From: Macrophomina tecta
Lineage: Eukaryota; Ascomycota; Dothideomycetes; Botryosphaeriales; Botryosphaeriaceae
Length of the DNA stretch: 64,000 nucleotides
Direction of reading: 5' to 3'
NCBI GenBank assembly: GCA_024180945.1
Contig: JAKSGN010000037.1
Span: forward strand, 2,485,501 to 2,549,500
Shown: positions 11,195-21,273 of the stretch, piece after piece
Position numbering within the stretch: position 1 is the stretch's first letter
How the letters are laid out: each line of letters starts with the position of its first letter
Made by a program: the position numbers and the translations under genes
The notes under the pieces: generated by a model
What the model saw: only the letters and a program-made list of their open reading frames with translations
Told to the model about the DNA's origin: nothing
Databases searched by the model: none

Positions 11195-12159
11195 ATGCTG
11201 ATTTTGGTCGCTGGTATCACCGGATTTGTCGGTCTCCCCATCGCCAGGGCTGCCTTAGCGCGCAGCCACCAAGTCCGAGGCCTGGCACGCAACATCGAAC
11301 GAGTGCCACAGGATGTTCGTGAGTCGCTCGAGGGATTTGAAACCCTGTCCGACATCTACGATAGTGCCGCAATGGAGCGAGCTGTCGCGGGCGTTGACGC
11401 GGTCATCAACGCGACCGCCGGTCTCCCCGAGACAATCCTCGAATCTCAATTGCTGCTCCTCAGGGCCGCCGAGCGCGCGGGCGTGAAGGTAAGAGCCCCG
11501 GTTGGCTGCAGCATGACAGATATCAGCCGGTTACAGAGTCTGACTTATAATTAGATTTTCCATGCGAACACCTGGAACTACGACTGGAGACGCAACGCGG
11601 GCACGAACCAATATACGACGTCCTTCAAGCCTTCGCGCACTATGTCGAGATGACGTCGACCATCAAGCCGTTATACATGTTCACCGGCGCTATCGCCGAG
11701 TACTACTTCCGAAGAAGCCCTTTGAATTGGGATAGCGAGACTAAGACATTCAACTTCCACGGGCCCATCTCCTTCCCGACCCGCTACACGACGGCCAACG
11801 ACATCGCAAACTACGTGCTTGAGGCCATTACTGCTCCCGATGCCGCCGCGGGAGGCTACCTCCGTGTTCAGTCCTTCGAGGCTTCGCCCGACGACATCGC
11901 CAAGGCGTACAGCGCTGCGAGGGGCGGCCGCGCGCAGATTACGCTCAATTGTCTGGGAACGCTCGAGGATGCGAAGGTCAGGCTGGATGAGGGCAGGGCT
12001 AAGTACGCGAAGAGGGACTGGCACAATTATGATTTCTACGTCTACGAGTATCATATTCCGAGCCGCTCGTGGGACTACGAACCTGTCGACTCGGCCCGCT
12101 TCTCGAACGTTAAGAGGACTAGTTTGGAGCAGTTCTTCCGCGAAAACCCGGACATTTAG
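11195..12159 (+). pseudogene. NmrA/isoflavone-reductase-like NAD(P)-binding protein, frameshifted
   Basis: Exon 1 (11195-11488, 98 aa) starts MLILVAGITGFVG, a Rossmann dinucleotide-binding loop (GxxGxxG type), and ends in 'AERAGVK'. A 66-nt intron, GTAAGA...TTAG with branch CTGACTT, runs to 11554. Exon 2 continues 'IFHANTWNYDWR', as expected for the family after the Rossmann core. The rest of the protein ('IYDVLQAFAHYVEMTS' to 'FFRENPDI', ending at 12159) is in a different frame. A one-base indel near 11585-11600, between NYDWR and RGHEPIYD, would join them. The total would be about 300 aa, the normal length. Such enzymes are NADPH-dependent reductases or regulators. Either the gene is recently broken or there is a sequence error; codon quality either side is intact. 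Confidence 0.7.
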
Positions 12160-12799
12160 ACCACCGCGAGATTGGTACATAATGCTGCCTGTTCCAGCTA
12201 TATACTCAACACACGCAATATAGACACTTCCCGCGCCTCGGTGAATCTTCCGGCGCTAGCTTATCTGCCGCTCTATTGTCCGTTCTTCGCACACCGTTTC
12301 CCGTGACTCTGCCATAACTAAAGGTGCTTCCTTCCAAAGCTTCCTATTCCGATATCCGGTTTCCAGCCGATTGTGCCCGCAACCATGTCTACCGCTGCTA
12401 CCATCCGAAAGCGTGCATTTAGCCAAGTATAAAGGGGCGTAACCCCACCGGACCATGGTGCGGAACGCTCATTACTAACCTTGTATCGAACAGTATCCCC
12501 TCTAACGTATTCTACAAGCGAGCGTGCCACACAAGCGAATGTGCCACCTTGCCGAGCACAAATAACTCTACAACGTGCTGCAAAATAGACTATTCTTAAT
12601 AGGCGCGCTATTATATAGTAATTTCCGCGCCTTTTTAATATGTATGAGAATTATGCCCTGTGTTGCCGTACTGCCCGCATTGCAGTCGTTTTCTCGCTCG
12701 CCCCTCGATTGCGCACCACTTTGGCGCGTTTCCCGCGAAGTCCGTTGGTACTTTCCGTACGCCTTGTTCGCAGGCGCAAATCAGCCCACATTAAGTAGC
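12160..12799. other. Non-coding stretch downstream of the reductase
   Basis: This is mixed-composition sequence with no recognisable protein, repeat end or RNA. Frames of 60-75 codons at 12256-12530 and 12575-12802 have no family resemblance. Confidence 0.5.
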
Positions 12800-13765
12800 T
12801 AAAGGAGGTGCGATAAATTTATAGGTATATAAAGCGTGATAATCGTATATTCCTAGTAAAGCGTATTGAATTCGGCTAAATTGTAGCTCGCGTGGCCGTT
12901 AAGACTTAGAAGTCGCTATACTCTAGTTATACGGCCCTTTATATTCTTTTTAAAGTGCTATAGCTACTATACACTAAGCTCGTTTGTTACTTAGCCGTTT
13001 TTACTTTATATAATAACCTAATTGCCTAGTACGTCGTCGCTATACTAAGTAGAAAAGTAGTGTTTTCCCTTAAAAATCACAAACGGCGGAATCGCCTAGC
13101 CCTCGATGTTAACTCCCTAAATTACGGTAATACACTCGCAATCGCCTCGCTGGACTGACTTGAGTCAAGCGTATCGCTCCGATGCCTTGACAGCTATTCC
13201 AGCTGCAATTATGCCTATGGGAAAGCCGGCTTTATCGAAGTTATAGATGTGTTGGATATTACGTGCTCTGCTTATTACTTTTGTAACAACAGATAGTCTA
13301 CTTATAATCACTCGTATAGGAGGTAAGTAGGTTACTTACCGTCCTCCTCTTTATGCCATCATCAATGTATTGTCGTTTTTCATTAGCATTCCAACAAGAT
13401 GGCTCTATTCGCGATTCCATACTTCGTGATAGTGTTCTGGACGAGCTGAAATTATTGTGCAATAAGCTCTAGGTCCTCGCATTTCGCTCGCTAATAGCCG
13501 TGCTTTCTATTTAGACGTGTCTTTAGCTCGAAAGTCCGTCTTACGAAGTTGGAGGACTGGTTCTTGCTAACAATACCTCCGGCGCGATCGGCGAGTAGCT
13601 TATTCGCCATACGTCTAACAGCACTTTAGCGCGGGGAAATCCTAGCGAATCTAGATCGAAGATAAGTTTGACAAGAACGGATTTATCGATATTAGTAAGC
13701 TTTCGAGAGTTTAGCGCGCAATCACGTTGAGGAGGGATCTTATCGCGTCGTCGTTTAAGGGTCAT
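12800..13765 (-). pseudogene. Degenerate pogo/Fot1-type transposase remnant
   Basis: Read leftward from 13765, the translation gives 'PPQRDCALNSRKL', a Tc5-type helix-turn-helix region with 'DLDSLGFP', then 'KNQSSNFVRRT' (GKxWxxNFVRR pattern) and 'KYGIANRAI'. Across stops it continues with 'YNFDKAGFPIG' at about 13240 (first catalytic Asp region, FDETGF type) and 'IPPFVIFKGKHY' at about 13080. Order and motifs match the intact transposases at 51178 and 54265, but the family differs. Several stops and frame changes are present, and no terminal inverted repeats are found. The 3' limit is approximate. Confidence 0.65.
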
Positions 13766-14237
13766 TTAATTTACGTTAAACATCTATGTAGCTAGCCGAT
13801 AGCTTTGAATTTGGCCTTGATCGATAGCTTTTTTCGCTAAAGCTATCTGAGTTTCAGGGAAGATGGATTGAGCGTTGGTGGGCTGTGCTTAACACGCCAG
13901 CGCAAGCGAACGGTTCAGCGGTGGGATGTTGGCGTTGCTCGGACCGCCCGCGCATAGACTATTTTATGGCCAACCAGGGCAGAGAGAGTGGGAAAGAGGG
14001 GTGCTTCCCATAAAGCACAGGTCTTAGGCAGCTCTACTATGATATCAATGGCGACCGAATGAATTAACAGGTTAATATATGTTTACATACCTTGATGTTG
14101 AGGGCCACTCACTGATCAGAGTCTAGGTGTTGTTTAGCCATTGGGATGATCGTTAACCAAGGTCCGTGCTTTGGAAATGTTGGAAAGAGTCTTCTTTTGA
14201 CAACCCCGTACAATTGATGAAGGTAAGTTCGCATAGA
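13766..14237. other. Non-coding stretch with a short palindrome
   Basis: No gene is recognised. At about 13826-13850 there is an inverted repeat, 'atagctttttt' against 'aaagctat', that could form a small hairpin. The rest has no supported feature. Confidence 0.4.
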
Positions 14238-14350
14238 TTGGCATGTCTAGTAGAGGGAGGCCGTACGGGCTCCTCTTATACCTATTCTCTCTACTAGGGT
14301 AAACGAGTTGCGTAGCTCGCTTACTTGCTGAGGCCGGTGTGCACCGAGTG
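14238..14350 (-). repeat. Fragment of the 216-bp copia LTR family (LTR-E)
   Basis: 'ggcatgtctagtagaggg' and the following 90 bases match the reverse complement of part of the LTR at 32301-32516 (blocks 'ccgtacgg', 'ctactagggt', 'ggtgtgca'). The fragment lacks both LTR ends and is fused to the copia protease remnant on its right. Confidence 0.65.
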
Positions 14351-14900
14351 TGTGCGGTCCTGAATTGCGGTGCGCCTTGACAGTAACAGTACCAAACGCT
14401 TCAACTGGAACGCGTGAGGTGCCGCAAATAACGAAATCATCCGGTCTAGCGATGTGCGTCTTCGTAAACCGCTTCTTCATATAACGATTGCACACGTGGT
14501 GTGAGGTAGCGGTACCAACGATCCAGGATATTTGTACTCTGGTTGGTTCGCTCCGCTCTTGCGCAGCCTTGGACGACTTGAGCCTCGTTTGCAGCGCCTT
14601 GAGTTGGTAGTACGGGTGTGATTCGGTAAGATTTTGGAGGATTGGCAGCAGCGAGACTCCTACGGAGTCATCAATAACCGTTGAGAAGTCGTTGATCTCC
14701 TTACGGATGCGTTCGTAGTCCTCCTTCCCCTCCTCCTAATCCTCGAGATCGAGAAGACAATAATCTGCCGTCTGTTCTGGCTGTCGAGCCGGCTTAACAC
14801 GCGTCATCGCCCTGCACTTTCTATCCGTCTACACTGCAACCCCAACGTGTGGTCTCGTGTGATTATGGCGTAAGCCATGGTGCTGCCCAGTATTGCCAAC
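14351..14900 (-). pseudogene. Ty1/copia gag-protease remnant
   Basis: Read leftward, this gives 'WIVGTATSHHVCNRYMKKRF', the degenerate copia protease signature (DSGxSxHxC, here with the Asp-Ser-Gly lost), followed by 'DFVICGTSRVPVEAFG'. The same protein segment occurs in the two RIP-damaged minus-strand copia copies (near 30000-30100 and 42349-42651). RIP damage is light here. A 82-codon frame at 14247-14495 is a chimera whose C-terminal half is LTR-E sequence. Confidence 0.65.
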
Positions 14901-15491
14901 GCCCAAGCACATAGCGAGCGCGTCTTAGCGACGCCGCCCGCACCCCTTGTTTCCCGAGATTTCGCCTAGGCCAATGGTGTAGGGAAGAGCAAGGATCCCT
15001 AATGCTCTAGGACCAACCGGTGCTCTTTAAATAGATCTAGAGGATCCCGCAGTCGATAACCGACCCCGGTCTTACGTCAGAGCCTAAACCATTTCGAGTG
15101 AAGGTAGGCGAACAGATAGCGGCTACGATCGCTAGTCCTATTTCTAGCACCCATCCATCGTGCTGCGCTATATAGTAATAAAGGCCACGGTGGGACCCTA
15201 AGATCCGGGCTTACGGCGCTCTTCTTATCGTATCACCCGAGAGTGCTTGCAGCTTCACCAGAAAACACGTGCCATCCGAGATACGACCGCCAACGGTTAA
15301 TGCCTATACGCCGAGCTAGGTGACGGAGGTTATTTTCAGGGCCGGCGTCTATAAGGGCCGTATACACCTGCTTAAGGTATTCTTATCGTCCGTTAGTGCT
15401 AGGTATCTCCTATCGTTCGCGGTAGCTTCCTATCTCACGGTAAAGACGAGTCCGAGGCTCTAAGAGAACGCGCCCGGTCTAGTAAGGTTTC
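14901..15491. other. Probable further copia gag sequence or unknown
   Basis: GC-rich and stop-rich on both strands. Its position upstream of the minus-strand protease suggests gag, but I cannot recognise the protein. Nothing else is supported. Confidence 0.3.
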
Positions 15492-15628
15492 TGTTGGAAT
15501 ATCACGTGTGTGTACAATAAACTTTAGCTTAGTAATGGAACAGTACGGATAAGAGGCTCCCCCTGAGCGTCCCTCTCAGTCCTTATGCCACTCATTCTCA
15601 ATTGGTGGTATCACCACCAAATCCAACA
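15492..15628 (+). repeat. Copia LTR, 137 bp, probably solo
   Basis: TGTTGG...CCAACA, 137 bp. It is the reverse complement of the LTR at 26073-26209 (same 'tattgtaca', 'aagctaaagt' and 'ccaccaaatc' blocks) and the unmutated form of the solo LTR at 41591-41727. Flanks are GTTTC and GTTAC, a 4/5 match that may be a mutated 5-bp duplication. No internal element sequence is recognised on either side. Confidence 0.85.
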
Positions 15629-16121
15629 GTTACTTAGGGCAATCGTATTTCCTTACGATTTGGTGATTATGGTCTTAACTGGCGCCGACCTATATACCCG
15701 AACTTTTATAGTAAGTATATACATCCGTTATAACCTCGGCCATGGTGCTAATAGTAAATAGTACACTACCGTGTCGGTCCTCCACCGTCAGCTATTAATC
15801 TAGAGAGTACTACTCTGCTGGTTTATTACATTCTAGGGAAACCTAGCGGGAGCGCTATTTATAGTCTATACAATCTTTAGCTATAAGTTATTACTGTACT
15901 TGTTCGAACAGAAACTTTGTTAATTAATACCTACTTTAAATATAATTCAGTGTAGAATACGACTGACACGCCTTCCCTACTGGCTTTAGTATTGGTATAA
16001 ATATTATTTAATAAACTCTTAGTTCGTTATACCGTCCCCTTAGTAAACCTTGGAAACGCCTGGCCTTTCGGCATGCTTTTCGATAGCCTGAATTCGCTTA
16101 AGGGCTGTCAGCTGGTGCTTC
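15629..16121. other. AT-rich non-coding stretch 3' of the 298-aa gene
   Basis: No gene is seen. A small inverted repeat, 'aatcgta' and 'tacgatt', lies at about 15640-15660. Composition is TpA-rich, as at the repeat edges, so this may be old transposon sequence. Confidence 0.4.
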
Positions 16122-17018
16122 TCACGTATACTTTAAACAACGTACCGTGTATGGACGGTCCACTCCTATCATGTCCAACCAAGCTTGCTCTGGTATTTCG
16201 TCGAACCTCGTCACCTCCGGACCGGCTCCGAACGAGACCTGCTTCCTGAAAACCAACGGCCTCGGCCTCGACCATGGCCATGCGAACAGCGCCAGGCCGG
16301 AAGAAGTCTTGACTTTGATTTGCACGGTGGCTTCGAACGCCGCATCTTCACTCTGCACAATAACCGCGCACTGCAACGCACGTGGAATCCCGTCGGCTTG
16401 CTGCTTGTGCTCGACCATCCGCCAATGGACTGAGTCGTCCTCCTCCACATCCTGTTCGTCGGCCTCGTCGCTGGTCCACGGCTCGCCGATCACTTCTGTG
16501 CGGTATTCTGCAGGGGAGGTCTTCACGTGCGTAACGCTGAACTCCACGCCGGCGGAGGCAGGAACTGGCGCTGCGTTCACCGAGGCGCTGGCTGCCGTGC
16601 TCCTGGAAGTCGTCACCTCCCCGAGGGTGACAAAGCTATGGATAAGCCGTGGCCCGAACTGCGTGACGGATGGCCATCCGCCACCCTCGTCCCCATGAGG
16701 GGAAAAATTGAGCCGGACCTCGGCACGAGCGAAACGCGCCGAGCTCTGCAAATCGTATATGAAGCGGAATTTGAAGATGATCAGAGTCGCTGCCTTGCCA
16801 TTAAAGGTCCCGTGGGAAAGGTGCACCACATCCCCCGACGTGTGCCAGCGATGCAGGCTGTTACGGATGACGCGGTGCGCCGTTTCAGTGATGTCCTTGG
16901 GTGTTTTGGCGCTAAGGGTCAAGCCAGCAGGGTCGATCTCCAGCTCCGTGGTGCTAGAGTACTCTTCCTGGATGCCGATCTCCTTGCGTGTCGTCTCGGG
17001 TAATGTTCCTGTGGCCAT
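16122..17018 (-). CDS. Unknown 298-aa protein divergently paired with the TPR-CHAT protease
   Basis: An uninterrupted single-exon frame starts at the ATG at 17016-17018. I do not recognise the family. Two beta-rich halves can be seen: residues about 70-180 with strands such as 'AATLIIFKFRFIYDL' and a Ser/Thr/Ala-alternating stretch at 131-165, and residues about 197-298 with 'VHWRMVEHKQQADGIPRAL' and 'TVQIKVKTSSG'. They are joined by a strongly acidic linker at 184-195 (D, E and Q only apart from A and V). There is no signal peptide or classical transmembrane helix. The gene faces away from the CHAT protease across 469 bp, so the two could share a control region. Inference only: the layout fits a substrate or effector of the protease, with the acidic linker or the 131-165 segment as the obvious regulatory parts. 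A gasdermin- or aerolysin-like pore former is one possibility and has not been shown. Codon usage is GC-rich and intact despite transposons 500 bp away. Confidence 0.75.
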   Translation of the reverse strand: MATGTLPETTRKEIGIQEEYSSTTELEIDPAGLTLSAKTPKDITETAHRVIRNSLHRWHTSGDVVHLSHGTFNGKAATLIIFKFRFIYDLQSSARFARAEVRLNFSPHGDEGGGWPSVTQFGPRLIHSFVTLGEVTTSRSTAASASVNAAPVPASAGVEFSVTHVKTSPAEYRTEVIGEPWTSDEADEQDVEEDDSVHWRMVEHKQQADGIPRALQCAVIVQSEDAAFEATVQIKVKTSSGLALFAWPWSRPRPLVFRKQVSFGAGPEVTRFDEIPEQAWLDMIGVDRPYTVRCLKYT

Positions 17019-17487
17019 GATAAAGCATTGCGGGTCCGCGACGGCCGTTTCCCCAACGTTTCAGCGGGCGCTAAATAGATTATCTAGGCGGGACACCTCG
17101 AGGTCCAGGCTCGCTTACTTTTTCCACATCCTGCTGGTGGCTTATATCTGTCCCGTTAGAGGTCTTGGCGAGAAGGAGCTCAGCTGCTGGAATGTCCAAT
17201 GAATGGCGTGGGCTGCTCGGCAATCCGCGGTGGCTGAAGCAGCTGAAAAATTGCCAAGGATGCCGAAGAAACACTGCTGGTAGGCTTTGGGGTGCTTAGC
17301 CTCGATAGAAATGCATTGAATAACTGCCAACTCAGCTGCGGCTGACCTGCTGCTGTGAAACGGGTGAGCTTCCGTATCTTCCCGATCTCGTCGTGTACAA
17401 GTTGACGAACAAGATCAAGATGTTCACGTCCACTTGTTCCTGGCTGCATGACCGACAATAACTGCATTCCAACCATCTGCAGGCATA
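17019..17487. promoter_or_regulatory. Divergent control region between the unknown gene and the CHAT protease
   Basis: A 469-bp gap between two ATGs pointing away from each other. No recognisable operator. Small frames inside it have no family resemblance. Confidence 0.4.
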
Positions 17488-20400
17488 ATGGGATCAAGAG
17501 AGTCCGCAGCCTACAAAGCACGGCGCCTTCGCGACCTCGGCTTCTACAACGATGCCTCGACCTACTATGAGCAGATGGCGGCATCGGAGCCAGAGGACTA
17601 CTCCGTTGTCCTGGAATGGGCAGCTATGAAAATGGAACAAGGACTCCTCGGAGAATGCAAGGAAAAGTTGGAGTTGTTGGCCAAACTACTCCAACTAAAA
17701 GGTGGAGACGGCAAAGTTGAGGCCATGTACGAGATGCTGGTGGCCACCGTCACTGGTCTTGGTGAATTAAAATTCTCTGCGCCCTTGAAGACGCTCGAGC
17801 GCATTTATCATGAAGAGCTCGCAAACCGAGCCATCCATGAGTACGACAAGAGAGCTGTGTGTGACCCTGCCACAGAGAGTATTTGATAGTTCGGTCAATT
17901 AGCTAATCGGTGCGGTTCAGGTAACCATTGCAATACTTTACCATCTACTTTGCGGCGTGCGCTCATTGTACGGTTACCAGTCGGATATCGCCGTTCCGGA
18001 ACTGGATCCTCCCGTCTTCCGCGAGGTTTACCGCCATCTCATGAGAGAAAATCGCTATTCCGAGGCTCTGCGCGTGTCGAAGCTCGTGGCTCACGAAGCG
18101 GGTAATGCCGACATCGAGAGCAAAGCCGAAATGCTCAAGGACATCTACGCCCGCTCGGAGGTGCCGGATGTGGTACGGGCTGATGCCCTGTTGGAATACG
18201 CCGAGGATATGTTGGAAACCAATCCAAAAGAAGGATGGGGCGAATACATGGAGCAGGCAGATTATCTCTACCGGAACGCCGGCCACGCCTACGGATCAAT
18301 GTCCATCCGTCTAATCCTGCTGCAGAAGCGCAGGGTAAACCTCGAAGACGCTGAGGCCGCCAACGAAATGCTCCAGATCAGGAAGCAAATGGAGGAGGTT
18401 GGCTACTGGACCGGAAGCATCGATGCTCTAAACAAGTACGCTCAATTCCAATTTGACATTTCCGGCAAACTGGAGGAGGATACGTTGGTTGAGATTGATG
18501 ACCAGCTCCTCCGGCACCGGTCTATCTGCAAAAACAACTTAGACTGGATTCTGCAAACCACTCTAAACTTTGCCCGTTGGCAACTCAGCGGCGCCAACAT
18601 TGGGAAAGGCCTCGAGGTTCTCGAGCGTCTGTACAGCGATACCGCAGGCATCGAAGCACCTTTTTTAATCGCCAACATGGTGACCAAGCTCCATGAGGCG
18701 TACCTGAAAATCGGAGACCCGGAAAAGGCTGCTTCTTGGCTTACTCGTCGACCGGAAATCCTCCCCCGCAAGATGGCGGTCGTGCTCGGTCTTGACCCGT
18801 TCTTTAAGAGCTTGAAAGAAGGCACGGATAGCACCGACCAGGACATTGCGCTTGCTTCCCTGAATCGGGAAATCGAGTTAGCGCTGGAAGTGATTGAGAG
18901 CACAGCGACTCAAAGCGAAAAGGGGAATGAAGTGATGCGCCTCTCTCACATCTCTGGCCTGTACATCATGCGCTGGGACCGCCGCGGAATTGAGAACACT
19001 CGTGCTCTGGTGAAGACGTGTCTGAGCGCAATTCACGCTGCTTGCCAACGGCTGAACAAAGACCAGGCTGGGCTCTGGACTACAAATGCCCTCCAAACAG
19101 AGGGTCGGCTGCTATTCATGGAATCGCACCTGGCCATTGATGCTGACAAGAAGATAGAGCTCATGAATGATTGCTTGAAGGTCTATGAGAGGACGTATGA
19201 CATGTTTAAAGATATGCGGAGGAAGTTTGACATGGCCATGGCAATGCAGAACGTGGCTCTGTCTTACGACTCGCTCTGGCAATTTCGCGGCATGCCTTCT
19301 GAGTCGGAGGACTTCATCAACGCCGCGAAATGCTATAGCGAAGCAAATAATATCCTCTCTACCTCTAGTCAGGTAGACTCCAGGCAAATGATTATCCGAA
19401 CCGCCATTCAATTCTGGTTTAGAGGCCTTCGGAGCAACGTCGTCATGCGGAAGCGGTCGTGGTTCGGAACGGCCAATCCTATGGATACGCTTATGAAGTG
19501 CATTGAGGAGTATGAGAGTCTCGCCACGATTGAGCGCAATGACATGTCCGCCCTGGATCCCGAAAGAGCTGTCCTCGGCAAGCAAGCGCTGCGGAAAGAT
19601 GCTGCTGCACAGGCTGTGTACGACATTGCCATCCATGCCTACGCACGCGTGGATGACAACGAGAATGTGTGGAATTGGATCCAACGATCGAAAGCGCGCA
19701 GCGTCTCGGATATGCTCGCGTTGGGCGTCAATCTCTCCGCCGACCTGTCAGCTCAGGTCGATGCTCATCCGCACGCCCGTGCCATGCTGGATCAGGAACG
19801 GGACCTGGTACAGCAGACCGAAGGGAAGGATCCTTCGCAGAAGATTTACCTCATGAAGCAGGCGGAGGCTCTTCGCAAGAAGATGCGAAGGAATCCGGTA
19901 CTCCGACAAGTGCTCGATCTGCGGGAGGGACAGCCGACATCCTTGTCCGCGCTACGTGCTGTGGGAAAGCGAATGGCTCCCCATAGTAGGGTGCTTTTTG
20001 TTGATTGGACTGCAATCGATAACGAGATTTGCTGTGTTATCGTGTCTCAGTCAGAGGTCAAACGCTTCCTTCTGGGTGTGTCGATTCAAGATTGCACGAA
20101 ATGGAAGCAGGATTACCTGACCCCAAAGGTCAAGATAATATCAGATGACGACGCAGGTTTTGCCGACGGAATCACGGCGGACATGGGGCATACACTGGGT
20201 ACGGAGTCGGACGTTGAAGAAAAATCTGTTGCAGGAAAGGTGGATGTGAATACTGCTGAAGAGGCCCCGGTACCGGCGAAGAAGTCGCGCTCCGTGGTAG
20301 AACACCCGTTGTCGGTTCAGCATGACTCACCACTTCGCGAATTATCCAAGCTTATCCAGCCTGTCGTCCAGGAAAGCAACAAGGGCGACCTGCTTGTGTT

Positions 20401-21220
20401 CTGTCCGGGAGGAGCACTGCATGGCATTCCCCTTCACGCAGCCACTGTTGAGGCGAGCTCCAAGATGTCTATCATCGAACGCAATCCGATAGTGTACACC
20501 AGCAGCATGACTACGCTTGAGCATTGCGTATCACGGCAGACACGCCGGCGAGAGAACACGGCCAGTTTCGTCGCTGTCTTCGAAGAGACGGAAGAGGGAG
20601 CGCTGGAGGAGCCTGAGAAAGCACTACGGGACCACATTTACGCATCAGTCCAGAGAATTGCAGCAAAGACGGCCCAATCGTCCATGCTCTGCGGCGCGGA
20701 AGCCACCCGCTCAGCTGTATCACAGGCCTTCAGCGCTGACTTTGTCTACTTCTACGGCCACTGTAGCCTCGACCCGAACAACATGCTCAACCAGGGCCTG
20801 CTCCTCTGCCCGGACCCCAATGCCGCCGAGTCGCCGCGCTTCACTGCGTCCGACATGTTCCGCACGCCTGTCCGCGCGTCGCATGTCATGCTCATGGCAT
20901 GCGAATCCACTTCTCAATCGCACTCAGCGGGGGATGAGCCTCTCGGCATCACCACTGCGCTCATCTGCGCCGGCGCATCATCGATTACGGGCACGATGTG
21001 GAAGGTCGATGTCGACACAGCGCTGGCATTCACGAAGAAGTTCCACAGTACTCTGGAAAAGGAGCGGCGGGATGCGGTGGGCGGGGTTGTTGACCTGGCG
21101 AGGGTGGTGCAGGAGACTGTGTGCCGGCTGAAAAGAAGATCCGACACAAGTGCGCCGTTCCACTGGGCGTCTTTTTTGCTGCACGGGTCGTGGGCGCTGG
21201 AGAAGACTATGATAGCGTAG
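17488..21220 (+). CDS. TPR-CHAT protein (caspase-like peptidase clan CD), two exons, 1222 aa
   Basis: Exon 1 is 17488-17856 (123 aa). An intron at 17857-17920 (64 nt, GTGTGT...TTCAG, branch GCTAAT) follows, then exon 2, 17921-21220. The splice keeps frame and replaces a spurious GTG start at 17957. Residues 1 to about 760 are helical repeats of TPR type, ending in 'WNWIQRSKARSVSDMLAL'. The CHAT domain runs from about 808 to the end. The catalytic His is His1070 in 'FYGHCSLD' and the Cys is Cys1117 in 'LMACES', in the order and spacing of CHAT/separase/caspase peptidases. 'ITGTMWKVD' and 'HWASFLLHGSW' follow, as is typical of the domain's C-terminus. Between the first CHAT strands and the catalytic core (about 865-920) lies an acidic, low-complexity insert. 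No membrane segment. CHAT peptidases in bacteria cleave partner proteins in response to a sensor; fungal roles are poorly known. Here the TPR array would be the sensor and the divergent 298-aa protein a candidate partner. Ends 53 bp from the tail of the esterase pseudogene. Confidence 0.88.
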
Positions 21221-21273
21221 ACATATATTCGATCTATGATTATGGTCTTGCTCGCTCACCAACGGAGGAAGCT

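Noticed and set aside
10400..11322. Several overlapping frames of 80-190 codons on both strands in the SRPBCC-NmrA spacer
   Set aside because: They overlap each other in GC-rich DNA, lack recognisable motifs and have no gene-like splice structure.
15487..15633. Perfect target-site duplication for the LTR at 15492
   Set aside because: Flanks are GTTTC and GTTAC; only 4 of 5 bases agree, so I leave it as possible.
20517..21131. 204-codon plus-strand frame within the CHAT gene, and similar long frames at 21281-22591
   Set aside because: They are shadows of the CHAT gene and of the very GC-rich esterase in other frames.
17957..21220. CHAT gene starting at a GTG at 17957
   Set aside because: GTG is not a normal fungal start. 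A good intron (17857-17920) links the frame to the upstream exon with ATG at 17488.
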